64,000 nucleotides of DNA from Limisphaera sp. (GTDB lineage: Bacteria; Verrucomicrobiota; Verrucomicrobiia; Limisphaerales; Limisphaeraceae). The notes under the pieces were generated by a model. The model was not told the DNA's origin, did no database searches, and worked only from the letters and a program-made list of their open reading frames with translations. The translations under genes and the position numbers were made by a program. Where the stretch lies: contig JANWVC010000028.1 in NCBI GenBank assembly GCA_025057755.1, positions 1 through 64,000 of the forward strand, written 5' to 3'. Positions 1 through 8,868 of the stretch are shown one piece after another (position 1 is the first letter of the stretch; each line of letters opens with the position of its first letter).

Positions 1-363
1 GCCAATAGAGGCGGCGGTAGCGTATGGCCCGCAGATGGTACCGCACCCAAAACACCGGCCGACCTTCGCCAGCGACTAGACCAATGCGGTTGCGATTGGC
101 CGGTTATGTTAGCTGGCTCGGAAGTTGGCGATTCCCTTGAAGCGCTGCGCAAAGCCGCCACCGATACAAAGAATGGGAATCCGGAAATCTTCGGCAAGGC
201 TGGCGGGAACGGTCGTCAATCGTCACGGGTGAAATTCAAGATTGTCCGCTTTGAAAACACGCTTCGGTTGCTTATTACGGCGCCTGCGCGGGAAATACTC
301 GAAGAGGCCAAAGTGGCGCTGAGGGGCAAGCTTTCAAAACCGGAGACATGGCAATTGCTCTGA
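1..363 (+). CDS. C-terminal part of a protein cut by the window edge, possibly a RAMP-type CRISPR protein
   Basis: The frame is open from base 1 to a TGA at 361-363, giving at least 120 residues with no start needed inside the window; the first in-frame ATG is at 106. The stretch PEIFGKAGGNGRQSSRVKF, followed by a beta-strand-like segment, resembles the 'xxFGs...xSxVxxxv' region of Cas7-like RAMP proteins such as Cmr1. That resemblance is by eye only and the family call is weak. What supports it is position: the next genes downstream are type III CRISPR ancillary effectors. It could equally be an unrelated protein. It is on the same strand as the CARF genes and may belong to the same transcription unit. 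Confidence 0.4.
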   Translation, partial: ANRGGGSVWPADGTAPKTPADLRQRLDQCGCDWPVMLAGSEVGDSLEALRKAATDTKNGNPEIFGKAGGNGRQSSRVKFKIVRFENTLRLLITAPAREILEEAKVALRGKLSKPETWQLL

Positions 364-376
364 TTGATGCATCTTC

Positions 377-508
377 GTGGATGCCCACCGTTGGCCCGAG
401 GGCAAAGTGGTTCACCTCTCGTGCGGTCGACGCCATGAAACACGCCGCGTCTCGCTCGAACTTTACGAGGCAATGAAAAACGACCGACGGCTCAAACCTT
501 TCATATGA
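377..508 (+). other. Short coding-like tail overlapping the CARF-HEPN start
   Basis: Frame 2 from a possible GTG at 377 reads 43 codons of protein-like sequence containing VHLSCGRRHETRRVSLELYE. It ends in a TGA at 506-508 that overlaps the ATG of the next gene at 505, the usual geometry of translational coupling. No Shine-Dalgarno sequence precedes the GTG, and an in-frame stop lies just upstream at 365-367. An ATG in frame 3 at 348 (MAIALIDA) would join this peptide if one base were gained or lost near 370-376. It is therefore either a small gene with a weak start or the end of a frameshifted one. Function unknown. Confidence 0.3.
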
Positions 509-1803
509 CAGCTGGCCAGACCCAGGATACGGCCGTCATGGCCGCACTTGTCGCGGTCGGCGGCACACCTGCGCCCATCCTCCATGTCCTGCACCAATAC
601 CACCCCAAACATGTCTGGTATTTTTGCTCCGCTGACAGCCGCCCGCTGGCCGACAACATTCATGCGCAGCTTGACTGGCATCCTGACCGCGATTTCATCG
701 AAGTTGCGCGGTTCGAAGAGCTTGGTCCGTGCTACCTCGCGCTCCGAAAAGCCCTGCCTGAACTGCTCAAAAAATGGCGCGTGGAGCCAGGCCAGGTTCT
801 CGTGGACTACACGTGCGGGACGAAAACCATGAGCGCGGCGCTGGTGCTCGCCGCCGTGGAGTTGTTCCAACATTTCTCCTATGTCGGCGGCGAACAACGC
901 GACAAAGGCGGGCTCGGCATAGTCCTCGACGGCAAAGCACGCACCCTTTACCAGACCAACCCGTGGAGCGAACTCGCCATCCGCGAAATCGAGCGCGCGA
1001 GAGATCTCTGGGATGCATGCCAGTTTGAAACCGCTGCGCAGGTGCTGCGCCAAGTTGCCCCTCGCGTGCCGAACCGACTCCGATTCGAAGCCCTTGCCGA
1101 ACTTGCCGAAGGCATGGCTGCACGGCACCGGCTCGATTTCCACACTGCGAAAAGTCGGCTGCACAACGCACTGGGCCGGCTCCGACCCATGTTCGAGGGC
1201 AGATCAACGGGGCCTGTCGAATTGGTGCATGCAAGCCTCACATTGTGCATGGAATGTTCAGGTGCCGAAGCAAACAACGTCCTGCTACGCGAGCTCCTCG
1301 ACAATGCATTGCGTACCGCGCGCCAGGGCAGATACGAGGACGCTGCCGCGCGCCTGTACCGCGCCATCGAAATGCAGGGCCAAATCTGGCTGGCCGAGGC
1401 GACCAACGGCCTTTTTGTCAACGGCAGGTGCAACCCCGCAAACGTGCCCAGCATTCCCGACCAATTGCGCGCCCTACCATTCTGCAAGCCGGACGAACAA
1501 GGCTCGGTTAAGCTCACCCTGGAGCAAACTTTCTACGCGGCTGCAATCCTGGGAAATGAGAAGGCCAAACCGATTGCAGCGGACCTGTTCTTGCCCGACG
1601 GCACGCGCAACCCAAAAAGCCGCTTGCGCGCCGCCACAGAAAAACGCAACGCAAGTATTCTCGCCCACGGCATCGCCCCCGTCGGCAAGGACGGCTTCCT
1701 CCAAATGAAACACGTTGCCAGCCAATTCTTGGGCTTTGATCTCGATCGGGAACATAACCCGATCCCGGCGCTGGAGGAACGTTGGTTTGGACTCTCCGGT
1801 TGA
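505..1803 (+). CDS. CARF-HEPN ribonuclease, Csm6-like (TIGR02710/Cas02710 type)
   Basis: A 432-residue protein. The N-terminal half has CARF (Rossmann-like) features: a first strand ending in VAVGGTP (residues 16-22) and the signature DYTCGTKTM at 101-109, the position where CARF sensors contact cyclic oligoadenylate. The C-terminal part is helical and ends in a HEPN active-site motif, RNASILAHG (Arg381, Asn382, His388), matching the R-x4-6-H pattern. Members of this family are non-specific RNases switched on by cyclic oligoadenylate from Cas10 during type III CRISPR interference and usually act as dimers in the cytoplasm. The start at 505 overlaps the preceding stop. The length fits the family, and no key residue is missing. 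The family call is firm, while the ligand size (cA4 or cA6) cannot be told from sequence. Confidence 0.85.
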   Translation: MTAGQTQDTAVMAALVAVGGTPAPILHVLHQYHPKHVWYFCSADSRPLADNIHAQLDWHPDRDFIEVARFEELGPCYLALRKALPELLKKWRVEPGQVLVDYTCGTKTMSAALVLAAVELFQHFSYVGGEQRDKGGLGIVLDGKARTLYQTNPWSELAIREIERARDLWDACQFETAAQVLRQVAPRVPNRLRFEALAELAEGMAARHRLDFHTAKSRLHNALGRLRPMFEGRSTGPVELVHASLTLCMECSGAEANNVLLRELLDNALRTARQGRYEDAAARLYRAIEMQGQIWLAEATNGLFVNGRCNPANVPSIPDQLRALPFCKPDEQGSVKLTLEQTFYAAAILGNEKAKPIAADLFLPDGTRNPKSRLRAATEKRNASILAHGIAPVGKDGFLQMKHVASQFLGFDLDREHNPIPALEERWFGLSG

Positions 1804-2815
1804 ATACTCCAATTTCTTTGAACGCTTCCATGGCGCAACCTTTCGCAAACACGTTTCTGATGCGCCCCAGCTTGCAAACAGCAAACGGAGAGCGCATCTC
1901 CTGGACGACGCGACCCAGGCCTGTCTCGAGCATACGTTGGAGGCCTTTAACCGAAGAAACCGCACCCGTGGAACCAGACCCTGATTGCTTGGACGTTGGT
2001 GTGGTGCTCTCACAACCTGTTCAGTCTTTCTCGGACTGGATTACGGTCGGAACTTACACTCCAGGAGCTAAAACTTCGGTCGATCCACTGGGACACGTAT
2101 TCGCACGGCCTCCCACAATCGAGTTCGGTGCTCGGACACCCGATGTAAAATTTCGAGAAACGACGCAGGCGAGCGAAAGGTGCCGGCCAATCCCCGGGTC
2201 GTTACTGGAAACGGAAGTTTGTTTCATTAGTACCAGACGGGCCCCATTTTCCATGGAGAGCGGATTTCTCAGGTCGGCCGGGATACGCAGGAAGGTCCGC
2301 GTCATCTAAAATGCAAAGCGACGGAAGAGCTACTCGATCTTACTTGCGGTTGCAAGGTACGACTGTTTGGCCCGTAGGCAATTTTGAGGCAGGCTGGTGA
2401 GGTAAGGCCATTCGTGATCGCCGCGTGGAGCCAAATGGCTCACCAATCGGGATGGAGCAAGTGTGCACGGCCGGTCGCCACAACCACCGACGAACCAAAG
2501 GACCAGGCTCGAGAGTCGCCAAGATTCTTACCGTCTTCAAACGAATACGCTGATTCGAGAGACTCGACAAATCGAATTGCCAAGGACTTGGCGCCAAGAC
2601 AAATGAACGTCTCGGAATGGAGTTGCATGGACGTGTGGCCCGACCGGCGAACTGCTGCGCTGGATCCTTTGTGCGCGTGGAGTCAGAACGTCGGCCGAGG
2701 TCTTGCGGTTCATACCGTACCGTCGGAGGACCGTGATGGCCCAAGGGAAGCGGATGGAGAAACAGCCTGAAGCGTTGCATTCTCCACGTGGTGATTTCGT
2801 CAGATTTCTTCTCCG
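1804..2815 (+). other. 1.0 kb interval without a recognisable gene
   Basis: Between the CARF-HEPN gene and the CARF-deaminase there are only short overlapping frames on both strands, none with a family motif, a good start context or a plausible composition along its length. A stretch at about 1800-1980 reads as protein-like in one frame (LLDDATQACLEHTLEAFNRR) and may be the remnant of a lost gene. I see no direct repeats, so no CRISPR array, and no clear terminator. GC content seems a little lower than in the flanking genes. Confidence 0.5.
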
Positions 2816-4744
2816 ATGAGATTCGGTTTAGACATGGGCAGGATTCAACCTTTGTGGCAGCCTGCGGGCGAAGCAACATGTGGGCCGGCGCTCTATTTGT
2901 CGTTGGGAACATCTCCAGCGCTTGTGGCGGAGGCGTATTTGCTGCCGGGAGTGCAGTTCCAAGCGGTGCACGTGCTCACGACGGAGAAACCCGAGGTTGA
3001 GCCAGTGCGAGAGCTCCTTCGGCCATTGGCCCCCCATGTTCCACTGACGCTGACTCGTGTGGAAGGGTTTACGGATCTCCGGTCGGCAGCGGACCATGAT
3101 CTCTTTGAGGAGGTGCTAGTTCGTTGGTTCCTGGCCTTTGGGACGCCAAGCACCGAACGATACGTATGCTTATCAGGCGGATTCAAAACCATGTCGGCCG
3201 CCATGCAAAAATGCGCCGAGCTCCTGGGCGCTGCGGAGATCTTTCACGTATTGGCAGACGAAATCTGGGTTGCGGCCGAGGGTCGCAAACGCCCACCCCA
3301 AACGATTGAGGAAATCCTGGTTGCCCGTAAGGAAGGCCGTTTACATTACATCCGCCTGGGCCCCGAGCCAGGCTGGCCGCAGTTCCGTTCTCTGTCGAGG
3401 GAGGAATTTCCGCTCGAAGTAGTTTCCGAATCTGACGGAGTTCAAACGGCCCGGGCGCCGGGCGCAAAGCTGCGCTCGCATATCCGATCGGTGCTTGAGC
3501 GCAGCCACAATCTGGCCCGCGCTTGGGAACGACTCCCCGAGCTGCCCTTTAGCGTCCTGGCCACTTGGTCCGACGCCGCGCTTTCCTGGCTGGACGAGCC
3601 CTTGAACCCCGAGGATCCTACGGATCGTGCCTGGTTGGCGGCGTTGCCCAAGTTGGAACTCCACTGTCACCTGGGTGGTTTTGCCACGCACGGCCGACTC
3701 CTCGAGCAAGTTCGCGCAGCTGCCAGGAGACCGGATCGATTACCTCGATTGCAACCGTGTGATCCCCCAGCGGGATGGCCTTTGCCTTCAAAGCCGGTGG
3801 ACTTGCGCACGTACATGCGGCTGGGGAACAACAATGGATCAGCCTTGCTCCGCGATCCCGGCTGCCTGGCGGAGCATTGCCGACTTTTGTATGAACACTT
3901 GCTGTCGCAGAGGATTCTCTACGCAGAAATTCGTTGTTCGCCGGCAAACTATGCCGATCCAAGCGAGGGGCGATCGCCCTGGGATGTCCTACAGGAGATC
4001 CGGGCCCATTTCCAGGCGTGCATGGACCAGGCTAGAGCGAAGTCGTGTCATCCATTTGCCTGCCATGTGAACCTGATCCTCATTGCCACCCGTAAGGAAG
4101 CGGGGGATTACCGTGCCCATATGGCCCGACACTTGGCCCTGGCCGTTACGGCCGCCGAGCACTGGACCAACCCCGGGCAATGTCGCGTGGTAGGTGTGGA
4201 TCTAGCCGGGTACGAAGACGTCACAACGCGCGCCCATTATTTCCGGGAGGAATTCACAGCGATTCATCGCTGTGGCCTGGCTTTGACGGTTCACGCTGGC
4301 GAGAATGACGATGCCGAAGGCATTTGGCGGGCGGTGTTTGACCTTAACGCACGTCGGCTGGGTCATGCGCTTAGCCTGGCTGAATCACCGGACCTGCTCC
4401 GGTCCGTGGCCGATCGCGGCATCGGGGTTGAGCTCTGTCCCTACGCGAACTTTCAGATCAAAGGCTTCCCGTTGACTCCCTCAGACTCAGTGAACGATTC
4501 GAGTGTTTATCCCTTGCTACGGTATCTGCGCGCTGGACTTCGGGTCAGCATCAACACGGATAACATTGGGATCTCGGCTGCGAGTCTTACGGAAAATTTG
4601 CATTTGGCTGCGCGCCTGTGTCCCGGGCTGAAGCGGCTTGACGTCCTCTGGCTCCAACGCCATGCGATCGAGACAGCTTTCTACACCGCGGCTGAACGCC
4701 TTGCATTGGCTGATCAATACGCCAGATTCATTCCTCAACCATGA
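2816..4744 (+). CDS. cad1: CARF-adenosine deaminase fusion (Cad1/CAAD), type III CRISPR ancillary effector
   Basis: A 642-residue two-domain protein. Residues about 24-210 form a CARF domain: [11 protein letters not shown] at 25-35 (first strand and loop) and [12 protein letters not shown] at 118-129 (ligand-binding signature). A linker of about 60 residues leads to an adenosine-deaminase TIM barrel at about 277-640 with every expected motif: LELHCHLGG (metal ligands His283 and His285), HAGE (metal His493, catalytic Glu496), RLGHA (catalytic His517) and INTDN (metal Asp582). Characterised CARF-ADA proteins convert ATP to ITP when cA4 or cA6 binds the CARF domain, stalling growth of infected cells. 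Since the catalytic set is complete, this copy should be active. A second in-frame ATG at 2834 is an equally possible start. The stop overlaps the start of the NUDIX gene (ATGA), implying coupled translation. Confidence 0.92.
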   Translation: MRFGLDMGRIQPLWQPAGEATCGPALYLSLGTSPALVAEAYLLPGVQFQAVHVLTTEKPEVEPVRELLRPLAPHVPLTLTRVEGFTDLRSAADHDLFEEVLVRWFLAFGTPSTERYVCLSGGFKTMSAAMQKCAELLGAAEIFHVLADEIWVAAEGRKRPPQTIEEILVARKEGRLHYIRLGPEPGWPQFRSLSREEFPLEVVSESDGVQTARAPGAKLRSHIRSVLERSHNLARAWERLPELPFSVLATWSDAALSWLDEPLNPEDPTDRAWLAALPKLELHCHLGGFATHGRLLEQVRAAARRPDRLPRLQPCDPPAGWPLPSKPVDLRTYMRLGNNNGSALLRDPGCLAEHCRLLYEHLLSQRILYAEIRCSPANYADPSEGRSPWDVLQEIRAHFQACMDQARAKSCHPFACHVNLILIATRKEAGDYRAHMARHLALAVTAAEHWTNPGQCRVVGVDLAGYEDVTTRAHYFREEFTAIHRCGLALTVHAGENDDAEGIWRAVFDLNARRLGHALSLAESPDLLRSVADRGIGVELCPYANFQIKGFPLTPSDSVNDSSVYPLLRYLRAGLRVSINTDNIGISAASLTENLHLAARLCPGLKRLDVLWLQRHAIETAFYTAAERLALADQYARFIPQP

Positions 4745-5409
4745 ACGGAAGGAACGGAGAATGTGTTCTCTGCGCATGGACGGCCGAGCTGCCCGTCGAG
4801 TGGCTTCCCCCGGAAGGGATCGTGCCGCTTACCGAGCAGGAATTACTCGACACACTGGCCAGGATCCGCCCCTGTTGGCGCCCTCGCGACGAGGCCGAAC
4901 ACGATCCCGCCACAAAGCAGTGGATTCCTTACGTGCTGGTACAAAACTGCCGTGGCGACCTGGCAGCTTATCGTCGGCGTGGCACCGAGGCGCGCCTTCA
5001 TGGGCTATGGTCCGTCGGCATTGGTGGTCACATCAACCCTCTTGATGCTCCACAAGCGGACAACGATCTTCGTTCCTTTTGGCAAGGGGCTCTGTGGGCT
5101 GGTTTACGACGGGAACTAGCAGAGGAATTCCCAGCGGTATCCGCTAATGGTTCGACACGATTCCTGGGACTGATCCATGAGAACCAGACTGAATTGGGCC
5201 AGGTACATCTAGGTGCGGTTTTTCTGCATACGGTCCCGCAGGCCTGTCCGGTCGGAGGGAGCGAGCTCGCGGATCTGCATTGGTTCCCCCGGGTGAAGTT
5301 GTCGCGCAACCGCAATGCGACGCCCCCATTCGAGCTGTGGTCGCGTCTGGCTCTTCAGCTTTTGGCCCACGTGTCCGGCGAACCCACGGCACCAAAGGAA
5401 CGCCTCTAA
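4741..5409 (+). CDS. NUDIX hydrolase coupled to Cad1, putative ITP-hydrolysing partner
   Basis: A 222-residue protein containing a Nudix box with a loop insertion: GIGGHINP at residues 93-100, then after about 20 residues LRRELAEEF (122-130), which supplies the metal-binding RExxEE glutamates. [11 protein letters not shown] is typical of the Nudix branch related to isopentenyl isomerase-like and phosphoesterase-like members. Nudix enzymes cleave nucleoside diphosphates linked to another group. Its ATG lies inside the stop region of cad1 (4-base overlap), so the two proteins are almost certainly made together. For the Cad1/CAAD family a Nudix partner that turns ITP into IMP has been reported, which drives net ATP loss, and the same role is inferred here. 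No signal peptide is present, so it is cytoplasmic. No other CRISPR gene follows. Confidence 0.88.
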   Translation: MNGRNGECVLCAWTAELPVEWLPPEGIVPLTEQELLDTLARIRPCWRPRDEAEHDPATKQWIPYVLVQNCRGDLAAYRRRGTEARLHGLWSVGIGGHINPLDAPQADNDLRSFWQGALWAGLRRELAEEFPAVSANGSTRFLGLIHENQTELGQVHLGAVFLHTVPQACPVGGSELADLHWFPRVKLSRNRNATPPFELWSRLALQLLAHVSGEPTAPKERL

Positions 5410-5553
5410 GGAAGGGGCCGGGCCCGATCGTCATCGAATGGGACGCGCAACCGTTGCCAACAACGCACATTCGAAGCCGCCCTCGTTGAGACGGCCAGGC
5501 GGCATCCGTCGCACCGGCGCGCAAGAAGTGTATTGGAGTGCATCCTCGATCGT

Positions 5554-7095
5554 TTAACGGTTTCTCGCCCGGAAAAACAGACTAGGACCATGAGGTGGCA
5601 TCTGGATCTGAAACCTCAGCAACGAGTCGGACTCACGGAGGGTCGATACCACTTGCCACCGCCCCTCCACGAGATTGGTGGTGTATTGAATCTCGACTCC
5701 GCTGGTGGATCGGTATCCTCCTACCCGTAATTCCAACGCGTCCGCCGCGATCAGGTTGGCTGTTAACAGGGGACGCCGCTGCTCCATTGCGTCCAACAAA
5801 CGCCGCGCGGCTTCCACATCCCCTTGAACGATACGGTGGAACACTTCATCCAATTCTGCCTGCATCGTTTCCCGACCAGCATCTCTGCGTCGGAGTTGGT
5901 ACAATCGCATGGGCAACCTCAGCTCCGCAGGACCATGGGGAAAGGCAGGATCGATCCAACGACGTCGCGCCTCCTGCACGATTTCAAGATCCCGATAGGC
6001 AAATTCCCGCGTAGGCTCGATGACCGTACCTTCGCCGAAATCGTTCCACGTGATCAGCTGAACAAAAGCCGAGGCATTCGTCAGGGCTCGATCTAACGTG
6101 AAGCGAAACGTTTCGCCCTCCGCATCCGCCAGGTAACCATAAGACGGACCTGCACCGGCTGGAGCGTAATAGTCATGAAACCGGGGAAAGGCTCCGCTGA
6201 TGAAGGCTGGCCAACTGGTGGCCTTTCGGTCGAACCCGTCCAGGTAATCTTGCAAAGCGCCCGCACTTAGAACGCCGTTGTTCGTGGCCGTGGCCCACAT
6301 GGGCGGCCAATTGAATCCGCCCATGGCTCCGGTGACGCGCCGATCCAGCGTGAAGAACGCAGGTTGGTTTGAAGTGCGCAGTCCGGCAAAGATCACAGGC
6401 CACTGGTCCCCAGTGAAGTACATCGGGCCAAAATTCAACAGCACAGGCCGGTGCTGCCACCGAAGATAGCCCGGCTCCTGAAAAAACAGGGTCTCCGCGG
6501 TACGCAAGGTTTGTCGAGCGTGCTGCACAGCAGCGGCGGACGCCAAGTAGCCGCCCTGGATCATGCGAGCAATCGACCGATCCTCATAACACAGGCAGAA
6601 CCACAATCCGGCGCGGCGTGTCCATTCGAACAACAAGCGCGCACGTTCATGAATGCGGGCATAATCCAGGTACTCGTCGGTACCGTACCAATCGGCGAAG
6701 ACGCCGTCGATCCCACCCAACTTCATCAACAGCACGTGATACTCCAGAACAACGGGATCCGCTGAGTCGTAGGGGCCGATCAGGGGGTAATACCAGGAGG
6801 CAATCTGCCGACGGTCTTCTCCTACCCAGACTTCGGGATCGAACCGATTCATCGTCCAGTGCCAACCCCATTGGCGACTGACGGGCGGTGCCGTGTACCA
6901 GGGCATGTAATGTGCCATCAGAAGCTTGCTGGTCGATGCGCCGACCAAAGTCGGTTGCACGCCTGTTGCCAAGCATCCGAGAGGAAGCCAGGTTGTCCAT
7001 CCGGCGTGCCATCGTGCGCGTCGAGGCCAACCGCGACGGGAGCGACCAAGGGGCAGGCGCCGGATCCGTTGAAGAAGGGACAAAATTGCAGACAC
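5554..7095 (-). CDS. Secreted glycoside hydrolase, GH71/GH99-like
   Basis: A 513-residue protein with an Arg-rich N-terminus followed by a short hydrophobic stretch (WLPLGCLATG) that can act as a signal peptide. The catalytic-type domain begins at about residue 58 with MAHYMPWYTAPP and continues through DGVFADWYGTDEYLDYA, the pattern seen in GH99-like (endo-mannanase/mannosidase-type) TIM barrels common in Verrucomicrobia and Bacteroidetes. The last 70 residues form a beta-rich module (IQYTTNLVEGRWQVVSTL) that recurs in other exported proteins of this window. The gene lies 31 bases downstream of another exported protein gene on the same strand, and both probably belong to one transcription unit. 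The substrate is unknown; a mannan- or glycan-degrading role is likely. Confidence 0.75.
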   Translation of the reverse strand: MSAILSLLQRIRRLPLGRSRRGWPRRARWHAGWTTWLPLGCLATGVQPTLVGASTSKLLMAHYMPWYTAPPVSRQWGWHWTMNRFDPEVWVGEDRRQIASWYYPLIGPYDSADPVVLEYHVLLMKLGGIDGVFADWYGTDEYLDYARIHERARLLFEWTRRAGLWFCLCYEDRSIARMIQGGYLASAAAVQHARQTLRTAETLFFQEPGYLRWQHRPVLLNFGPMYFTGDQWPVIFAGLRTSNQPAFFTLDRRVTGAMGGFNWPPMWATATNNGVLSAGALQDYLDGFDRKATSWPAFISGAFPRFHDYYAPAGAGPSYGYLADAEGETFRFTLDRALTNASAFVQLITWNDFGEGTVIEPTREFAYRDLEIVQEARRRWIDPAFPHGPAELRLPMRLYQLRRRDAGRETMQAELDEVFHRIVQGDVEAARRLLDAMEQRRPLLTANLIAADALELRVGGYRSTSGVEIQYTTNLVEGRWQVVSTLRESDSLLRFQIQMPPHGPSLFFRARNR

Positions 7096-7126
7096 AATTG
7101 CCGCGGGGGGCGTGGCCCCGGCCGCA

Positions 7127-7888
7127 TCACGGTTGTTGAAGGATCCGAAACCAGCCCGCCGTGCTCGCAGGCATGGGCACCGTCCACGTCACTTCGGTAC
7201 CCTCCGCGTAGATGTCGGTGGTCATGGGGGCAAAAGGTTCCTCCAAATTGGCGGTGTATAGAATCGTGTATAACTTGCCCGGCTTGCTCTCCCAGCTGAG
7301 CGCGAGCGTGGCTTGGGTGGAATCCAAATGCCAGCGCGTGATCCGTGGCCCGGGCGCACCTATCAACCGGAAATCTTCCCAGATCACCGTATAAGCGCCT
7401 CCACAACCAAAAAACCCCGGATCCAACTGCAGATGGAAGAAGTCCAACCGCGACAAATCCAAGCCCGGGACGCTTCCGATGCCGGAAACAAAAGTGGGCC
7501 GATGCACGTCCATGGTCAGCACGTGCCGGCCGCGGGTTCGTCCGTACCAAGCGTAATTGTAGAAAGTGCCGTCGGCATCCACCAGCGAAACAATGGGGCC
7601 CAAATGCCCGTCAGCGGCCGGCGGGCCGTCTAGGGTCACCGTCACTTGCACAGTGGTTTCACCCGTGGCATCCACGTTGATGTCTTTGTAACCGCTGCCG
7701 TAGCAAACATCCGTGATGGAATAATTTGTTTCCGTAGCCACAATGGTCGCATCCGCCCAAGCGAAGAGCCCGTCTAACGAGAAAAAGTCGTCAAACGTGG
7801 CAATAACGGTCTCACCCCGGGCCCCGGGCGAAAGCATCAACCACCACAATAAGCCCGCGGATGCAAATCGATGGAATCGCCTTCTCAT
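7127..7888 (-). CDS. Exported protein of unknown function, paralogue of the next upstream gene, with a C-terminal beta module
   Basis: 253 residues: signal peptide at about 1-25 (MRRRFHRFASAGLLWWLMLS), then a domain of about 150 residues beginning ETVIATFDDF. This domain matches the neighbouring gene at 7936-8517 strand by strand (VIATFDxF, GPIVSLVDADGT, YAWYG, VPGLDLSRL, LQLDPG, EDFRLI). It looks like a jelly-roll or carbohydrate-binding-like fold. In place of a PEP-CTERM anchor it ends in a module of about 75 residues (YTILYTANLEEPF and a final GWFRILQQP), also seen in other exported proteins here. No catalytic motif is visible. Probably co-transcribed with the GH99-like hydrolase. Confidence 0.7.
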   Translation of the reverse strand: MRRRFHRFASAGLLWWLMLSPGARGETVIATFDDFFSLDGLFAWADATIVATETNYSITDVCYGSGYKDINVDATGETTVQVTVTLDGPPAADGHLGPIVSLVDADGTFYNYAWYGRTRGRHVLTMDVHRPTFVSGIGSVPGLDLSRLDFFHLQLDPGFFGCGGAYTVIWEDFRLIGAPGPRITRWHLDSTQATLALSWESKPGKLYTILYTANLEEPFAPMTTDIYAEGTEVTWTVPMPASTAGWFRILQQP

Positions 7889-7935
7889 AGCCGTGCCTCG
7901 TCAGAAAACAGCTTCCCACAGATTCGTCTACAGCT

Positions 7936-8517
7936 TCAGGCACGACGCCGCAGGCACATCCATACCATGCCGCCCAGGCATGCCAGGGCAAAAACGGAAG
8001 GTTCCGGCACCAGGCGCAAATCTTCAAAAGACACAGTATAAGAACCTGCGTAACCGCCGGGGTCGAGTTGAAGGTGTAAGTGCGTCAGAGTGGCCAGGTC
8101 CAGTCCCGGAATCCCTCCGGCTTCGGTCCATGAAGGTTGATCGACGCGTCGGGTCAACACATGCGAGCCTAATCGCTGCCCATACCACGCATAGTGATAT
8201 GCGGTGCCGTCAGCATCTTTCAAAGTCACGATCGGCCCCAGAAATCCATCGCCGCCTCCGCTCAAGGTGACCGTGAGCTGCACGGTATCGTAACCGCGGC
8301 CATCAATCGTACCCAAGTACTTCCAGTTGCTCCCGTAGCCAGACGCAGTGATGGTGTAGGCCGTCGGGCCGGACAGGATGGTGGCATTTGCCCACGAAGC
8401 GTACAACGCATCAGACTGAAAGTTGTCAAATGTGGCAATCACCACCTCTGCGCGGGTCAGCCATACAGAGGCTAATCCCAGGACCATCCCTAAGGAAATG
8501 CGCGCCGTTCTTTTCAT
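7936..8517 (-). CDS. PEP-CTERM surface protein, paralogue of the downstream gene
   Basis: 193 residues with a Sec signal (GMVLGLASVWLTRA at 11-24), a domain of about 140 residues starting EVVIATFDNF, and a C-terminal sorting signal: VPEPSVFALACLGGMVWMCLRRRA, that is, a PEP motif, a hydrophobic helix and an Arg-rich tail. PEP-CTERM tails are processed by an exosortase in the inner membrane and are typical of Verrucomicrobia and other exopolysaccharide producers. The body domain is homologous to the gene at 7127-7888, so the pair arose by tandem duplication followed by exchange of the C-terminal part. Ligand and function are unknown. The spacing of 48 bases to the downstream gene fits an operon. 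Confidence 0.75.
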   Translation of the reverse strand: MKRTARISLGMVLGLASVWLTRAEVVIATFDNFQSDALYASWANATILSGPTAYTITASGYGSNWKYLGTIDGRGYDTVQLTVTLSGGGDGFLGPIVTLKDADGTAYHYAWYGQRLGSHVLTRRVDQPSWTEAGGIPGLDLATLTHLHLQLDPGGYAGSYTVSFEDLRLVPEPSVFALACLGGMVWMCLRRRA

Positions 8518-8868
8518 GGTTTCCGCGAATGGTTTTCAAGGCCTAACTGGATCCATGGCCATCATGACATTTCTCCCGCCAGCAGCCCAGTCGCATAAAT
8601 TGGGGACGGTCTCCCGGGGCGCGATGCCCATAGAAAAGCCCGTTCCCGATACGGAATCTCAGCTCCGCTACAGTGGATCTATTCCTTCTGCGTGGAGAGT
8701 GCCTGCATCGGCCCAACCGGGGCATCTTGACGCCTCATGGCTGAGGTGGCCCGGGCACCATCCCAGCCGACCGTTTCCGCCACTTTCCGATTGCCTCGCC
8801 CGCCCGGTGGTTATTAGCTGGAGGTCGGCAAACAGGGAACCGCAACCAATCGAACCGGAGTACGAACC
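8518..8868. other. Divergent intergenic region
   Basis: Separates the minus-strand PEP-CTERM gene from the plus-strand TIM-barrel gene and must hold both promoters. I see no confident -35/-10 pair, RNA structure or repeat. A GGAG at about 8856-8859 serves as ribosome-binding site for the gene at 8869. Confidence 0.5.

Noticed and set aside
463-1164. A 233-codon minus-strand frame opposite the CARF-HEPN gene
   Set aside because: It is the antisense shadow of a well-supported gene and has no domain of its own.
1782-2309. 175-codon frame between the two CARF genes
   Set aside because: Begins inside the CARF-HEPN gene in another frame and lacks any motif; treated as non-coding.
1-5500. Search for a CRISPR array next to the effector genes
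   Set aside because: No regularly spaced direct repeats of 24-40 bases were seen by eye.
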